Positions 48,653-57,728 of a stretch of DNA of 64,000 nucleotides are shown here, one piece after another; the stretch's first letter is position 1, and each line of letters opens with the position of its first letter. The notes under the pieces were generated by a model. That model was given only the letters and a program-made list of their open reading frames with translations. It had not been told where the DNA came from and made no database searches. This DNA is from Clostridiales bacterium (GTDB lineage: Bacteria > Bacillota > Clostridia > Christensenellales > Pumilibacteraceae), in contig JAFLVC010000011.1 in the NCBI GenBank assembly GCA_022508505.1, forward strand, positions 1 to 64,000, in the 5' to 3' direction. The position numbers and the translations under genes are program-made.

Positions 48653-50917
48653 TTACTTCTTTTTGGCGGCGGGTTTTTTGACCGCGGGCTTTTTGGCGGC
48701 CGTCGTCGTTTTCTTGGCTGCGGGTTTTTTAGCTGCAGTCGTCTTTGCGGCGGGTTTTTTGGCTGTCGTTTTCTTGGCTGCGGGCTTTTTGACCGCGGGC
48801 TTTTTGGCCTTTTCTTCCGCGACGTAAGCTTCGGCTTCGGCAATCGCTTCCGCCATTTCGTTCGCCATTGCGGCCTGTTCTTCTGCGGCTTTTGCGGCGC
48901 TGAGCTCAAGCTCGCGCTCCTTCTCGCGCACCGCCATAATTTCTTTATAGCGAACCTCGCCCTCGGCCTGCGCATCCGCTATCGCATTGGCGTTGGTGTA
49001 CACAGGTCCGACCTTTACCGCGGCGGGATTGACGCCGAGCTTGATTCTGTCGCCGACGTTGTAGCCGGAGAAGTTTTTGATGAGCACCGTCAGCGGCGCG
49101 TCGAAGCCGGGCGCTTCCACTGTTACGACCGCGTCCTTGCGGTACTCGTCAAGGTTGGTAATATTGCCCGAAACGACCATCTTGGGATTCTTTGCAATCT
49201 CGGCCTTTTCGATGGTGAAGCCGTTCGAAAGAATGTGCACGGGCGCGTCGGTCTCGGTCTTGTCGAATGCGCCGGTAATTGCCGCCTTGTCAATCGACAT
49301 CTTGGCTTTGGAACCGTCAGCGCCTACGAGCTTATAGCTGACGGAACTGCCGTTGTCGATAACGGTTCCGGTAGCGGCGTTGCCCGATACAGGCTTTACG
49401 GTTATGATGCGCTCGCCGTCCGCATTGAACAGGTTGATGTCGTTGGGATCGACGTACATCGTCAGCTTTTCGCCGCCCGTAAATGACTCGTCGAGCGGGC
49501 GCGCTATAATCATGTAGTTGCTCATGCCGCGAACGGTCGCATACACCGCCTTGTAGCGCGGATATTTGTCGTGGAACTCGGCGACGCCCTCGATGGCGAC
49601 GTCGTTTTCGCCGTGGTCTGCCTCCGACTTGAACGCCTTGGGCGGAATGCCGAGCATGACGTCGTTGTTTATTACCGACTGATCGGTAAGGCGCTCGGTA
49701 ACCGCAGTGGGAAGCTTGATTGTGGTGTCGCCGAACATGACGGCGAGCGTGCCGTCGACGGCAACGAGCTTAGCGGGAATGAGGTTGTAATCGGGGACGC
49801 CCATGAGCGTGAGCTCGGTGTTCGGATCGAACAGGTGCGCGTGATCGGTTGCGAGATACATCTTGACCTGATCGCCCTGATTGAACACGTAACGCGAATT
49901 GACGCGCGAAATTGTGTAGTCCTCTTTGCCCTCGACGTTGAGATACAGTATGGTCTCGTTGCCGAGATTTTCTATAACGTCTACGGTAGCGTCTATGACA
50001 GACTCGGGATGAGCGTCGACAAGCGCTTGCTCATAGTGCACGTCCTCGGGACGAATGCCGAGCAGGACGTCGCTGCCGATAACGCTCTTGTCGATGAGGC
50101 GCTGCGCCCTCGACTTGGGAATCATGACCTTGTTTGTCTCGCCTATCAGAGCGTAAAGGTTGCCGCCCTCTTCGACGAGCTTAGCCTTAAATATGTTCAT
50201 TTGCGGCGAGCCGAGGAAGCACGCGACAAACAGGTTGGCGGGATTGTCGTACAGCGTCGTCGGGGTGTCGACCTGCTGAACGATACCGTCTTTCATGACG
50301 ACGATACGAGTACCCATCGTCATAGCCTCGGTCTGATCGTGCGTGACGTAAATAAATGTGGTTGCAAGCCTGTGGTGTATCTTGGTAATCTCGGTGCGCA
50401 TCTGCACGCGCAGTTTTGCGTCGAGGTTAGAGAGCGGCTCGTCCAAAAGGAATACCTTGGGCTCGCGAACGATTGCACGACCGAGCGCGACGCGCTGACG
50501 CTGACCGCCCGAAAGCGCTTTGGGTCTGCGGTCCAAAAGGTGCTTGATACCGAGGATTTCGGCGGCTTCTTGAATCTTCTCGTCAATAACCTGCGGAGAG
50601 ATGTGGCGCAGCTTCAAGCCGAACGCCATGTTGTCGTATACCGTCATATGCGGATAGAGCGCGTAGTTCTGGAAAACCATCGCTATATCGCGGTCCTTGG
50701 GCTCTACGTCGTTTACAAGCCGATCCTCGATGTACAGCTCGCCCGCCGATATGTCCTCGAGACCCGCTATCATGCGGAGCGTCGTGGATTTGCCGCAACC
50801 GGACGGTCCGACGAACACGATAAACTCTTTGTCGTCGATTTCGAGGTTAAAGTCGCTGACAGCGCGAACGCCGCCGTCATATACCTTATAGATGTGTCTT
50901 AAAGACAGACCTGCCAT
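48653..50917 (-). CDS. MsmX/UgpC-type ABC transporter ATP-binding protein with extra C-terminal TOBE-like modules and Lys/Ala-rich tail
   Basis: 754 aa; GPSGCGKSTTLRMIAGLE, LSGGQRQRVALGRAIVREPKVFLLDEPLSNLDAKLR, then MalK-like regulatory region, then about 380 extra aa ending KKPAVKKPAAKKTTAKKPAAKTTAAKKPAAKKTTTAAKKPAVKKPAAKKK. Confidence 0.93.
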   Translation of the reverse strand: MAGLSLRHIYKVYDGGVRAVSDFNLEIDDKEFIVFVGPSGCGKSTTLRMIAGLEDISAGELYIEDRLVNDVEPKDRDIAMVFQNYALYPHMTVYDNMAFGLKLRHISPQVIDEKIQEAAEILGIKHLLDRRPKALSGGQRQRVALGRAIVREPKVFLLDEPLSNLDAKLRVQMRTEITKIHHRLATTFIYVTHDQTEAMTMGTRIVVMKDGIVQQVDTPTTLYDNPANLFVACFLGSPQMNIFKAKLVEEGGNLYALIGETNKVMIPKSRAQRLIDKSVIGSDVLLGIRPEDVHYEQALVDAHPESVIDATVDVIENLGNETILYLNVEGKEDYTISRVNSRYVFNQGDQVKMYLATDHAHLFDPNTELTLMGVPDYNLIPAKLVAVDGTLAVMFGDTTIKLPTAVTERLTDQSVINNDVMLGIPPKAFKSEADHGENDVAIEGVAEFHDKYPRYKAVYATVRGMSNYMIIARPLDESFTGGEKLTMYVDPNDINLFNADGERIITVKPVSGNAATGTVIDNGSSVSYKLVGADGSKAKMSIDKAAITGAFDKTETDAPVHILSNGFTIEKAEIAKNPKMVVSGNITNLDEYRKDAVVTVEAPGFDAPLTVLIKNFSGYNVGDRIKLGVNPAAVKVGPVYTNANAIADAQAEGEVRYKEIMAVREKERELELSAAKAAEEQAAMANEMAEAIAEAEAYVAEEKAKKPAVKKPAAKKTTAKKPAAKTTAAKKPAAKKTTTAAKKPAVKKPAAKKK

Positions 50918-51041
50918 AATTTTCTCCTTATTTATAATAGTTTATTTTGAGTTTATTATACTCCTTTGAAGAAGTAATTTCAATATAAAACTGCATAAAA
51001 TTTTGACAATGTTTTGTATAATTTGACCACAAAAAACTCCG

Positions 51042-51650
51042 CTATTTTGCGGAGTTGTCGTCGGTGTTGTATGCGGCGAGCTTGCGCTCGTTTTTGCGGC
51101 CGTGCCCCATGCTTCTCAGCGCCCGCATTATGGAAGGATACAGCCAAGCGACGATCCCCAAGAGCACCGCGTCCTTTACGGCGAGCACGAGCACCGCGGG
51201 AAGCCCGCCCACTGCCGCCGCCCAACCGATTCCGATGTAGTAGTAGAGTATGAGCACCTGATAGGTCATGCCGATCACGTATACAGGCACCATGCCGACG
51301 AGCGCCGCGACGAATGCGCGCGTTTTTGTCGGCTTTTCGCCGCGCGAAGCTATTACTCCTGCGACAAACGCACCTATAGGGAAGCCTATCAAATACCCAA
51401 ACGACGGCATAAACACGTACGCGAGTCCGCCGCCGCTCGTAAACACGGGAAGCCCCAATAGTCCCATGGCGATATATATGAGTACGGCAAGCGCGCCGTC
51501 GCGACCGCCGAGCACCAATCCCGCCATCACGACAAACAGCGTTTGGAAAGACAACTGAACCTGCGTAAACGGTATTTGCACCGAAACGAGCCCGCCGACA
51601 ATTATGAGCGCCGTAAATACGGCGATCGAAACAAGTCTCCGCGTGCTCAT
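51042..51650 (-). CDS. bioY: biotin transporter BioY
   Basis: MSTRRLVSIAVFTALIIVGGLVSVQIPFTQVQLSFQTLFVVMAGLVLGGRDGALAVLIYIAMGLLGLPVFTSGGGLAYVFMPSFGYLIGF. Confidence 0.93.
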   Translation of the reverse strand: MSTRRLVSIAVFTALIIVGGLVSVQIPFTQVQLSFQTLFVVMAGLVLGGRDGALAVLIYIAMGLLGLPVFTSGGGLAYVFMPSFGYLIGFPIGAFVAGVIASRGEKPTKTRAFVAALVGMVPVYVIGMTYQVLILYYYIGIGWAAAVGGLPAVLVLAVKDAVLLGIVAWLYPSIMRALRSMGHGRKNERKLAAYNTDDNSAK

Positions 51651-51916
51651 TGCGCGGCTCCGTCCGCTTTTTGGGTGTGCTCCGTTCTGTACGCCTTGAG
51701 CGCCTTGGCGAGCTGATCGGGGCACGACGTGCCGTTACGGCACACCACGCCGTCGAGAAGCTTTATTACGTCGTCGACCTTTCTGCCCTCGGCAAGCCGA
51801 GCGACACCCTGCGTGTTGCCGCGGCAACCGCCCACAAACTTGACGGAAGTCAAAACGTCGCCCTCTATTTCAAATACTATCTTATTGGAACAAGTTCCTT
51901 TTGTCGTATATTCCAT
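51647..51916 (-). CDS. TSCPD domain-containing protein (TIGR03905-type)
   Basis: 89 aa; VKFVGGCRGNTQGVARLAEGRKVDDVIKLLDGVVCRNGTSCPDQLAKAL. Confidence 0.9.
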   Translation of the reverse strand: MEYTTKGTCSNKIVFEIEGDVLTSVKFVGGCRGNTQGVARLAEGRKVDDVIKLLDGVVCRNGTSCPDQLAKALKAYRTEHTQKADGAAQ

Positions 51917-51922
51917 ATAGCC

Positions 51923-52483
51923 CTACTCGATAAGTCTGTCGTGCAGCAACAAATAAATGCTTGCCGCGTTCTTTTCCCAGTTTTCGTGAATGTACTTTGC
52001 CGTCTTGTTGTTGGCGACGACAAACTTGAGCTCCATGAGCGTCGCCGTCGGCTCGACTATGCGCAGCCAAACGGTGTACGTGCCGTCCTTATTCTTGTAA
52101 TAGGTGTGCATGTACTCCTGCTGACGCTTGAACGACATGCGGTTCTCTTTTACGTACTCGCTTATCTCCTGCCGGAGCGACTCGGGTATTCGCGAGTAGA
52201 AATTCGCAAGGCAAACCCTGCCGTCCGCGGTGAGCGTGTAAAGCTTCTCCCGACCGCGTGCGACTTGGTGAATGAAGTTCGCCTTGACAAGTTTTTGAAT
52301 GGCGTCTAAGAGAATGAGCGGCTCCATCCAGCCGTTTTGAGTGTAGCAAACAGTAATCAGCGTCTTCTCGTCGAGCGCTATATCCATCTTGTCGAAAACG
52401 AACAGTACGATGAGCTTATTAAGCAGATCTTCTTCGGCCTGTTCCAAAATTAACTCCAACGATATAGTGTGCGATTGTTCCAC
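51923..52483 (-). CDS. DUF4364 family protein
   Basis: 186 aa; LNKLIVLFVFDKMDIALDEKTLITVCYTQNGWMEPLILLDAIQKLVKANFI.... Confidence 0.8.
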   Translation of the reverse strand: MEQSHTISLELILEQAEEDLLNKLIVLFVFDKMDIALDEKTLITVCYTQNGWMEPLILLDAIQKLVKANFIHQVARGREKLYTLTADGRVCLANFYSRIPESLRQEISEYVKENRMSFKRQQEYMHTYYKNKDGTYTVWLRIVEPTATLMELKFVVANNKTAKYIHENWEKNAASIYLLLHDRLIE

Positions 52484-52579
52484 CGCAGAAATTGTGGTAG
52501 AACAGCATTATAACACGAAACTATGTAAATGTAAACCCTTTCGGGCAAAAAAAGCCGCGCAAAACCGACAGATTATGCT

Positions 52580-55150
52580 TTATGCTATGCCCAGCTTTTC
52601 TTTGACCGCCCTGACGCGCTCGGTAAAGTCGACAACCTTTTGCTTTTCGGCGTCGACAAGCTTTTGCGGCGCTTTTGCGACAAAGCCGGCATTATTGAGC
52701 TTAGACTGCGCGAGTTTCAATTCGCTGAGTGCAAACTCCAGCTCCTTTTCAAGCCGCTCACGCTCCTTGCCTGCGTCGGCGAGCGGGATATAAAGCTTAA
52801 TTCCGTCGAGCGCTATGAGCGCGGCGTTTTGAACGTCGTCCGCCGTCTCAACCACATCGCTCGTTCCGGCGAGCTTAGGCAGGTACATTTGGAGAGCTCC
52901 AATGAGCTCGGCATCGCCCGCGACGAACACCTCGGGCGTCTTTGCGACCGCCTCGTTGGTGTGCTTTAGGTTGCGCACGGCGCGAACGCAGTCCTTTACG
53001 CGCTCGATTAAGCTTTCCGATGCGGAATAGTCGACGCGCTTTTTGCTCGGATAGTCGGTCAGCATGAGCTCGCCTTCCGCGCCGGGCAGGTTGTCGTAAA
53101 TCTCCGTCGTGATGAATGGAATTATGGGGTGCACGAGCTTCAACAGCGTTTCGAGCGCATACCGCAAAATGCCGGCGGTGTTTTTTGCGTCGTCGGTGCG
53201 GAGCTGCACCTTGCCGAACTCGATGTACCAATCGCAGAACTCGTCCCAAATAAAGTCGTAAAGCGCTTCTGCGGCGTGGCCCACGTCGTAGCGGTTCATG
53301 GCGGTATTGACGTCGCCGATGAGCTTGTTTAGCTTGCCCATAAGCCAACCGTCGGCGGCGGTTACGGGCTTGGGCTTTTTCTCGTAGCCGCCATCGCACG
53401 CGCCCAAAACGAATTTTGCCGCATTGTAAAGCTTATTCATAAAGTTGCGGTAGCTCGCGAGCGATTCGGTGGAAAAGCACACGTCGCCGCCGCGCGCTAT
53501 GCCGTTTACGAGCGAAAAGCGCAGTGCGTCCGCGCCCGTTTCTTTTACGACCTCCAAAGGATCGACGCCGTTGCCGAGCGACTTACTCATCTTGCGCCCC
53601 TGCCCGTCGCGCACAAGCCCGTGGATATACACTTCTTTAAACGGCACCTCGCCCGTGAATTTAATTCCCGAAAATATCATGCGCGACACCCAGAACGTGA
53701 TGATGTCGTATGCCGTAACGAGAAGGTCGGTCGGATAGTATTTTGCGAGGTCGTCCGTCTTGTCCGGCCAGCCGAGCGTGGAGAACGGCCACAGCGCCGA
53801 CGAGAACCAGGTGTCGAGAACGTCCTCGTCCTGCCGCACTTTTCCGCCGCACTTAGGGCAAACCGTTAAGTCGGTATTGCTCGCAAACTCTTTTCCGCAG
53901 CCGTCGCAATAGAAAACGGGAATGCGGTGTCCCCACCAAAGCTGACGGGAAATGCACCAATCCCTTATGTTGTTCATCCAATTGAAGTACGCTTTTTCAA
54001 AACGCTTGGGTATGAACTTGATCTTGCCCGTCTTGACAGCCGCAATCGCGGGCTCGGCAAGCTCCTTCATCTTTACAAACCACTGCTTGGAAACGATGGG
54101 CTCAACCGTCTGCTTGCACCTACTGCAATGTCCGACGTTGTGAGTGTAGTCCTCCGTCTTTTCGAGAAGCCCGAGCTTTTCCAAATCGGCGACAATCGCC
54201 TTGCGCGCTCTATCACGAGTCATACCCTCGTACTTGCCCGCCTCTGCGTTCATAGTGCCGTCGTCGTTCATTACGCGTATGACCGCAAGGTTGTGTCTCT
54301 GCCCCACTTCGAAGTCGTTGGGATCGTGCGCAGGTGTAATCTTGACCGCGCCCGTTCCGAAATCCTTTTCTACGTAGCTGTCGAACACAATGGGAATCTC
54401 GCGCCCGACGAGCGGAAGCACGACGATTCGCCCTTCCATGCCCGCATAGCGCGGATCTTCGGGATTGACCGCGACTGCCGTGTCGCCGAGAAGCGTTTCC
54501 GGCCGCGTGGTCGCGACTGTAACATACCCTTTGCCGTCCTTAAACGGATACTTGATATGCCAAAGGTGGGACGGCTCGGAAACGTAGTCGACCTCGACGT
54601 CCGATATCGCGGTTTTGCAGCCCGGGCACCAATTGATAATCCTGTCGCCGCGATAGATATACCCCTCGTTATAGAGCGTAACAAACGTCTCGCGCACCGC
54701 CTTTGCGCGCTTTTCGTCCATGGTAAAAGACATTCTCGACCAGTCGAGACTGAACCCCATGGTCTTTTGCTGTTCGACTATGCGATCGCCGTACTTGCGC
54801 TTCCACGCCCAGGCGTGTTCCAAAAACCCGTCGCGCCCGACGTCCGCTTTGGTTAAGCCCTCCTCCTTCATCGCCTCGACAACCTTTATCTCGGTGGCGA
54901 TAGAGGCGTGGTCGTAGCCGGGAAGCCACAGCGTCTCGTACCCCTTCATTCGCTTGTAGCGAACGATCGCGTCGGGAATGGTCATGTTCATCGCATGCCC
55001 GATGTGAAGCTGTCCCGTGATATTGGGCGGCGGCAAAACTATAGAAAACTTCTTTTTCTTCTTGCCGGGTCGCGGCTGAAAACAGCCGTTATCCAGCCAC
55101 CTTTTGCCAATCCGCGCTTCGAAATTTTTCGGTTCGTACGTCTTATCCAT
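52580..55150 (-). CDS. valS: valyl-tRNA synthetase
   Basis: MDKTYEPKNFEARIGKRWLDNGCFQ...PPPNITGQLHIGHAMNMTIPDAIVRYKRMKGYETLWLPGYDHASIATE; GRKMSKSLGNGVDP. Confidence 0.98.
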   Translation of the reverse strand: MDKTYEPKNFEARIGKRWLDNGCFQPRPGKKKKKFSIVLPPPNITGQLHIGHAMNMTIPDAIVRYKRMKGYETLWLPGYDHASIATEIKVVEAMKEEGLTKADVGRDGFLEHAWAWKRKYGDRIVEQQKTMGFSLDWSRMSFTMDEKRAKAVRETFVTLYNEGYIYRGDRIINWCPGCKTAISDVEVDYVSEPSHLWHIKYPFKDGKGYVTVATTRPETLLGDTAVAVNPEDPRYAGMEGRIVVLPLVGREIPIVFDSYVEKDFGTGAVKITPAHDPNDFEVGQRHNLAVIRVMNDDGTMNAEAGKYEGMTRDRARKAIVADLEKLGLLEKTEDYTHNVGHCSRCKQTVEPIVSKQWFVKMKELAEPAIAAVKTGKIKFIPKRFEKAYFNWMNNIRDWCISRQLWWGHRIPVFYCDGCGKEFASNTDLTVCPKCGGKVRQDEDVLDTWFSSALWPFSTLGWPDKTDDLAKYYPTDLLVTAYDIITFWVSRMIFSGIKFTGEVPFKEVYIHGLVRDGQGRKMSKSLGNGVDPLEVVKETGADALRFSLVNGIARGGDVCFSTESLASYRNFMNKLYNAAKFVLGACDGGYEKKPKPVTAADGWLMGKLNKLIGDVNTAMNRYDVGHAAEALYDFIWDEFCDWYIEFGKVQLRTDDAKNTAGILRYALETLLKLVHPIIPFITTEIYDNLPGAEGELMLTDYPSKKRVDYSASESLIERVKDCVRAVRNLKHTNEAVAKTPEVFVAGDAELIGALQMYLPKLAGTSDVVETADDVQNAALIALDGIKLYIPLADAGKERERLEKELEFALSELKLAQSKLNNAGFVAKAPQKLVDAEKQKVVDFTERVRAVKEKLGIA

Positions 55151-55216
55151 GTTGAGCTCCAAAACCCACTGATATAACTCATTAAAGTATAGCATGCGCC
55201 ATAAAAAAAGGCAAAC

Positions 55217-55243
55217 AAAAAGAGCGCCGAAGCGCTCTTTTTT
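55217..55243. terminator. terminator AAAAAGAGCGC-cgaa-GCGCTCTTTTTT
   Basis: Between the 55266 CDS and the valS promoter region. Confidence 0.8.
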
Positions 55244-55265
55244 GCTTTGCATTATTATTATCAAA

Positions 55266-55787
55266 TTACTCTTTGAAAGGGCCGACTGCGGGAAGCAGTG
55301 CGCAAACGCCGCCGAGCAAGCCGCCGATGAAAGCGAGGATGCCGCCGATGCCGATGCTGTAAGATACAGTCATTCCCGGCACGTTGACGTCGGGGAACTG
55401 ACCGGCAAGGACAATGCCCGAAACGAGAACGAGAACCGCGCCGACAAGCGAAACAATAGCCGCGCAAAGCGTCAAAAGCTTGATGTTCTTCTTGACGAAC
55501 AGGCGAAGTATCGCGTCAACGAGAGCGGCAGCAAGTCCGACAACGAGAACGATGAACGAAATCACCGCGAACACGTTGCTCGGAGCGCCCATCTCGCCCC
55601 AACCTTCTTCAAACAGGTTGACGGTCGTGCTGGTGTTTATACTTTGCCCCCCAACCGAAGCCCCAGCCGTCATGGTGACTTCGCCGATGAACATGCCGAC
55701 AATGGCGAGCACGAGTCCGACGAGGACGACGCCTGCGAAAATGAAGCCGCAGAGCTTTTTGGTCTTTTCTTCCATTTCTACCTCCAA
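55266..55787 (-). CDS. four-TM membrane protein of unknown function
   Basis: 173 aa; hydrophobic segments LCGFIFAGVVLVGLVLAIVGMFIG, VFAVISFIVLVVGLAAALVDAIL, LCAAIVSLVGAVLVLVSGIVLA, IGGILAFIGGLLGGVCALL. Confidence 0.75.
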   Translation of the reverse strand: MEVEMEEKTKKLCGFIFAGVVLVGLVLAIVGMFIGEVTMTAGASVGGQSINTSTTVNLFEEGWGEMGAPSNVFAVISFIVLVVGLAAALVDAILRLFVKKNIKLLTLCAAIVSLVGAVLVLVSGIVLAGQFPDVNVPGMTVSYSIGIGGILAFIGGLLGGVCALLPAVGPFKE

Positions 55788-56011
55788 TAGGATTATTGTG
55801 GTTTCATTTTAACACTGTAAAAAGGCGGTTTAGGATTAAAAAATATCCTTTTATACAAAATAAACAAATTTGTGTAAGTGTGTCGAAATGTAAACTGTCA
55901 ATACATTATATTGTCAGAAAATATGTAATATTCTATGTCGCACGACAGCCGCCGCCGCGCATACACTGAAATATAATTACGCCGCACATCGCGGCAAATC
56001 GGAGGAAAACA

Positions 56012-56293
56012 ATGAAGAAAAAACTAACCGCAATGTTGACGGCGCTGACGCTGTTGATACTCCCCATCGGGCTCGCCGGCTGCTCGGACGACGGAAAGAC
56101 GACCGTTAGGCTCAGCGAGGTCACTCACTCAATTTTCTACGCGCCGCTGTACATAGCCATAAACAAGGGCTATTTCGATGACGAGAACATCAAGATCGAG
56201 CTACAAAACGGCGGCGGCGCCGACAAGGTAATGACTTCAGTCATTTCGGGCTCTGCCGACATCGGACTCATGGGCCCAGAAGCCACAATTTAA
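56012..56293 (+). pseudogene. 5' remnant of an NMT1/THI5/SsuA-like ABC transporter substrate-binding lipoprotein gene, truncated at the prophage junction
   Basis: RBS GGAGG; lipoprotein signal LIGLAGCS-type (LPIGLAGCSDDG); SEVTHSIFYAPLYIAINKGYFDDENIKIELQNGGGADKVMTSVISGSADIGLMGPEATI then stop; family members are normally ~300+ aa. Confidence 0.85.
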
Positions 56294-56320
56294 GCGGATA
56301 CTTCAATAGGGACTAATTTT

Positions 56321-56349
56321 AAAAAGCGACTGAATTCAGCCGCTTTTTG
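56321..56349. terminator. terminator at prophage edge (AAAAAGCG-a-CTGAATTCAG-c-CGCTTTTT)
   Basis: Near-perfect 28-bp palindrome with T tract. Confidence 0.75.
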
Positions 56350-56362
56350 AATTTCATATAAA

Positions 56363-56524
56363 TTACATTTCTTGCTCATCTTCATCATAATAACTTGGAG
56401 TTGCGAAAGTATCTGGTTCACCATCATCATCACCACCGCCACTCCTGTACGTAGTGCCGCTTAGTGACGAACCATCGTTATAACCATAAAGGTTATCGCT
56501 TTTAAGGATTTCATCATCGCTCAT
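56363..56524 (-). CDS. 53-aa acidic peptide (prophage moron candidate; absent from ORF track)
   Basis: MSDDEILKSDNLYGYNDGSSLSGTTYRSGGGDDDGEPDTFATPSYYDEDEQEM; SD AGGAGGC; consensus promoter at 56557-56585. Confidence 0.75.
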   Translation of the reverse strand: MSDDEILKSDNLYGYNDGSSLSGTTYRSGGGDDDGEPDTFATPSYYDEDEQEM

Positions 56525-56556
56525 AATACTGCCTCCTAATTGTTTATTGTTTTAAC

Positions 56557-56585
56557 ATTATATACAATTATCTATAATTTGTCAA
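56557..56585 (-). promoter_or_regulatory. consensus promoter TTGACA-17-TATAAT
   Basis: Minus strand TTGACAAATTATAGATAATTGTATATAAT. Confidence 0.88.
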
Positions 56586-56610
56586 TACACTTTATTACTT
56601 TTTTTCAAAT

Positions 56611-56643
56611 TAAAATCGGACGACAATATCCGCCGTCCGATTT
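56611..56643. terminator. terminator AAAATCGGACG...CGTCCGATTTT
   Basis: Inverted repeat between the two small cassettes. Confidence 0.7.
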
Positions 56644-56669
56644 TAATTTATGAAACAAAAATATTATCA

Positions 56670-56807
56670 CTAAACTCCAATTTCTTTTTCGGGTTCAGGC
56701 TCGGGCGCAGGTTCAGGACTAGCAGAAGACGATGAACTCGGAGTGCCATCATCTCCTTTTGCGCCGCTACCAATCCTTATCATCTTTTGAATAAGCGTTT
56801 CTCCCAT
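56670..56807 (-). CDS. 45-47-aa Ser/Pro/Glu-rich peptide (prophage moron candidate; absent from ORF track)
   Basis: MGETLIQKMIRIGSGAKGDDGTPSSSSSASPEPAPEPEPEKEIGV (alternative ATG at 56813); SD AGAGGTG; promoter at 56838-56866. Confidence 0.7.
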   Translation of the reverse strand: MGETLIQKMIRIGSGAKGDDGTPSSSSSASPEPAPEPEPEKEIGV

Positions 56808-56837
56808 AATCATCACCTCTTTACAATTTGTTATTTT

Positions 56838-56866
56838 ATTTTACACAATTTTCAGAGATTTGTCAA
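56838..56866 (-). promoter_or_regulatory. promoter TTGACA-17-TAAAAT
   Basis: Minus strand TTGACAAATCTCTGAAAATTGTGTAAAAT. Confidence 0.8.
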
Positions 56867-56873
56867 TACATTT

Positions 56874-57728
56874 TCATTTTTTTGCTACACTTAACCTCGG
56901 CACGCTCACCCACTCGTCGAACTCATGCAAGAAAGCGATTCGCCGCAAAATGACCTTGTTTTTGGTCTCTGTAATCCGCGCATAACCTTCGTGCTCGGAA
57001 CTGTAAGCCGTCAGCACTATTGTTAGGAGCCGCAAAAAGAACATCACCCATGCGCTAATATCCGTAATGTCTTTTGCCGGCTCCCATGCAAGCAGTGCCA
57101 AAATGAGAGCAATAAATACGGCACGGAGCGCACGGAGCGATATGCGAGCCGTCTTGTCCGCACGCTCGTTATAGTTCACGCCGCAGTCATCGTCCGTTTT
57201 GCTGTCGCTCAACAAATCAATCGCCCGAACAGGCACTACGCGTACTCGCCCATTCTGAACTTTTGCAACCGCTCGTCGCTGTCGACGAGTATAACCGTCT
57301 TCTTTCAGCTTCTTGGTAGACATAGTTTTAAGCGTATCGTCATACAGCTTGCGGTCTATACCTACATTTGCGAGAATGACCGTAATCTTATCATCTCGCA
57401 TTTGCTCGGTCTTTGCTTTGCAGAATGCTCGTAGATCGCCGAGCTGTCCGCCATCAGTAACAGCCTTAATCTGCTTACCGTAAATGGCGGCATTATCCTT
57501 ATAAGCGGAGTTCTCTTCGCGCTTGGCACGGTCAGTCCCCGAATTTATCCACAATATGGCAGTCGACACCAAAAGAAAAATGTTGATGATGAGCTGCGGC
57601 AAAAACACAGCCATGTCGAACTCGTCGTTAAGGCTGAAAACGACGAATTGCAACAGAAGCGTAACAATGATTGTAAGGGCGCTTATTGTTATAGGTATAA
57701 GACCTCTGATGCTTATCTTCTCTTTCAT
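56874..57728 (-). CDS. prophage membrane protein, unknown function
   Basis: 284 aa; two N-terminal and two C-terminal TMs; overlaps next gene by 4 bp. Confidence 0.75.
   Translation of the reverse strand: MKEKISIRGLIPITISALTIIVTLLLQFVVFSLNDEFDMAVFLPQLIINIFLLVSTAILWINSGTDRAKREENSAYKDNAAIYGKQIKAVTDGGQLGDLRAFCKAKTEQMRDDKITVILANVGIDRKLYDDTLKTMSTKKLKEDGYTRRQRRAVAKVQNGRVRVVPVRAIDLLSDSKTDDDCGVNYNERADKTARISLRALRAVFIALILALLAWEPAKDITDISAWVMFFLRLLTIVLTAYSSEHEGYARITETKNKVILRRIAFLHEFDEWVSVPRLSVAKK

Noticed and set aside
48587-50902. 299-aa and 443-aa plus-strand ORFs
   Set aside because: Antisense to the ABC ATPase; low-complexity compositions reflect the reverse complement of Lys/Ala repeats.
55150-55266. 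Possible T-box leader upstream of valS
   Set aside because: Only a terminator of the upstream gene and a TTGCCT-17-TATACT promoter fit; too short for a T-box.
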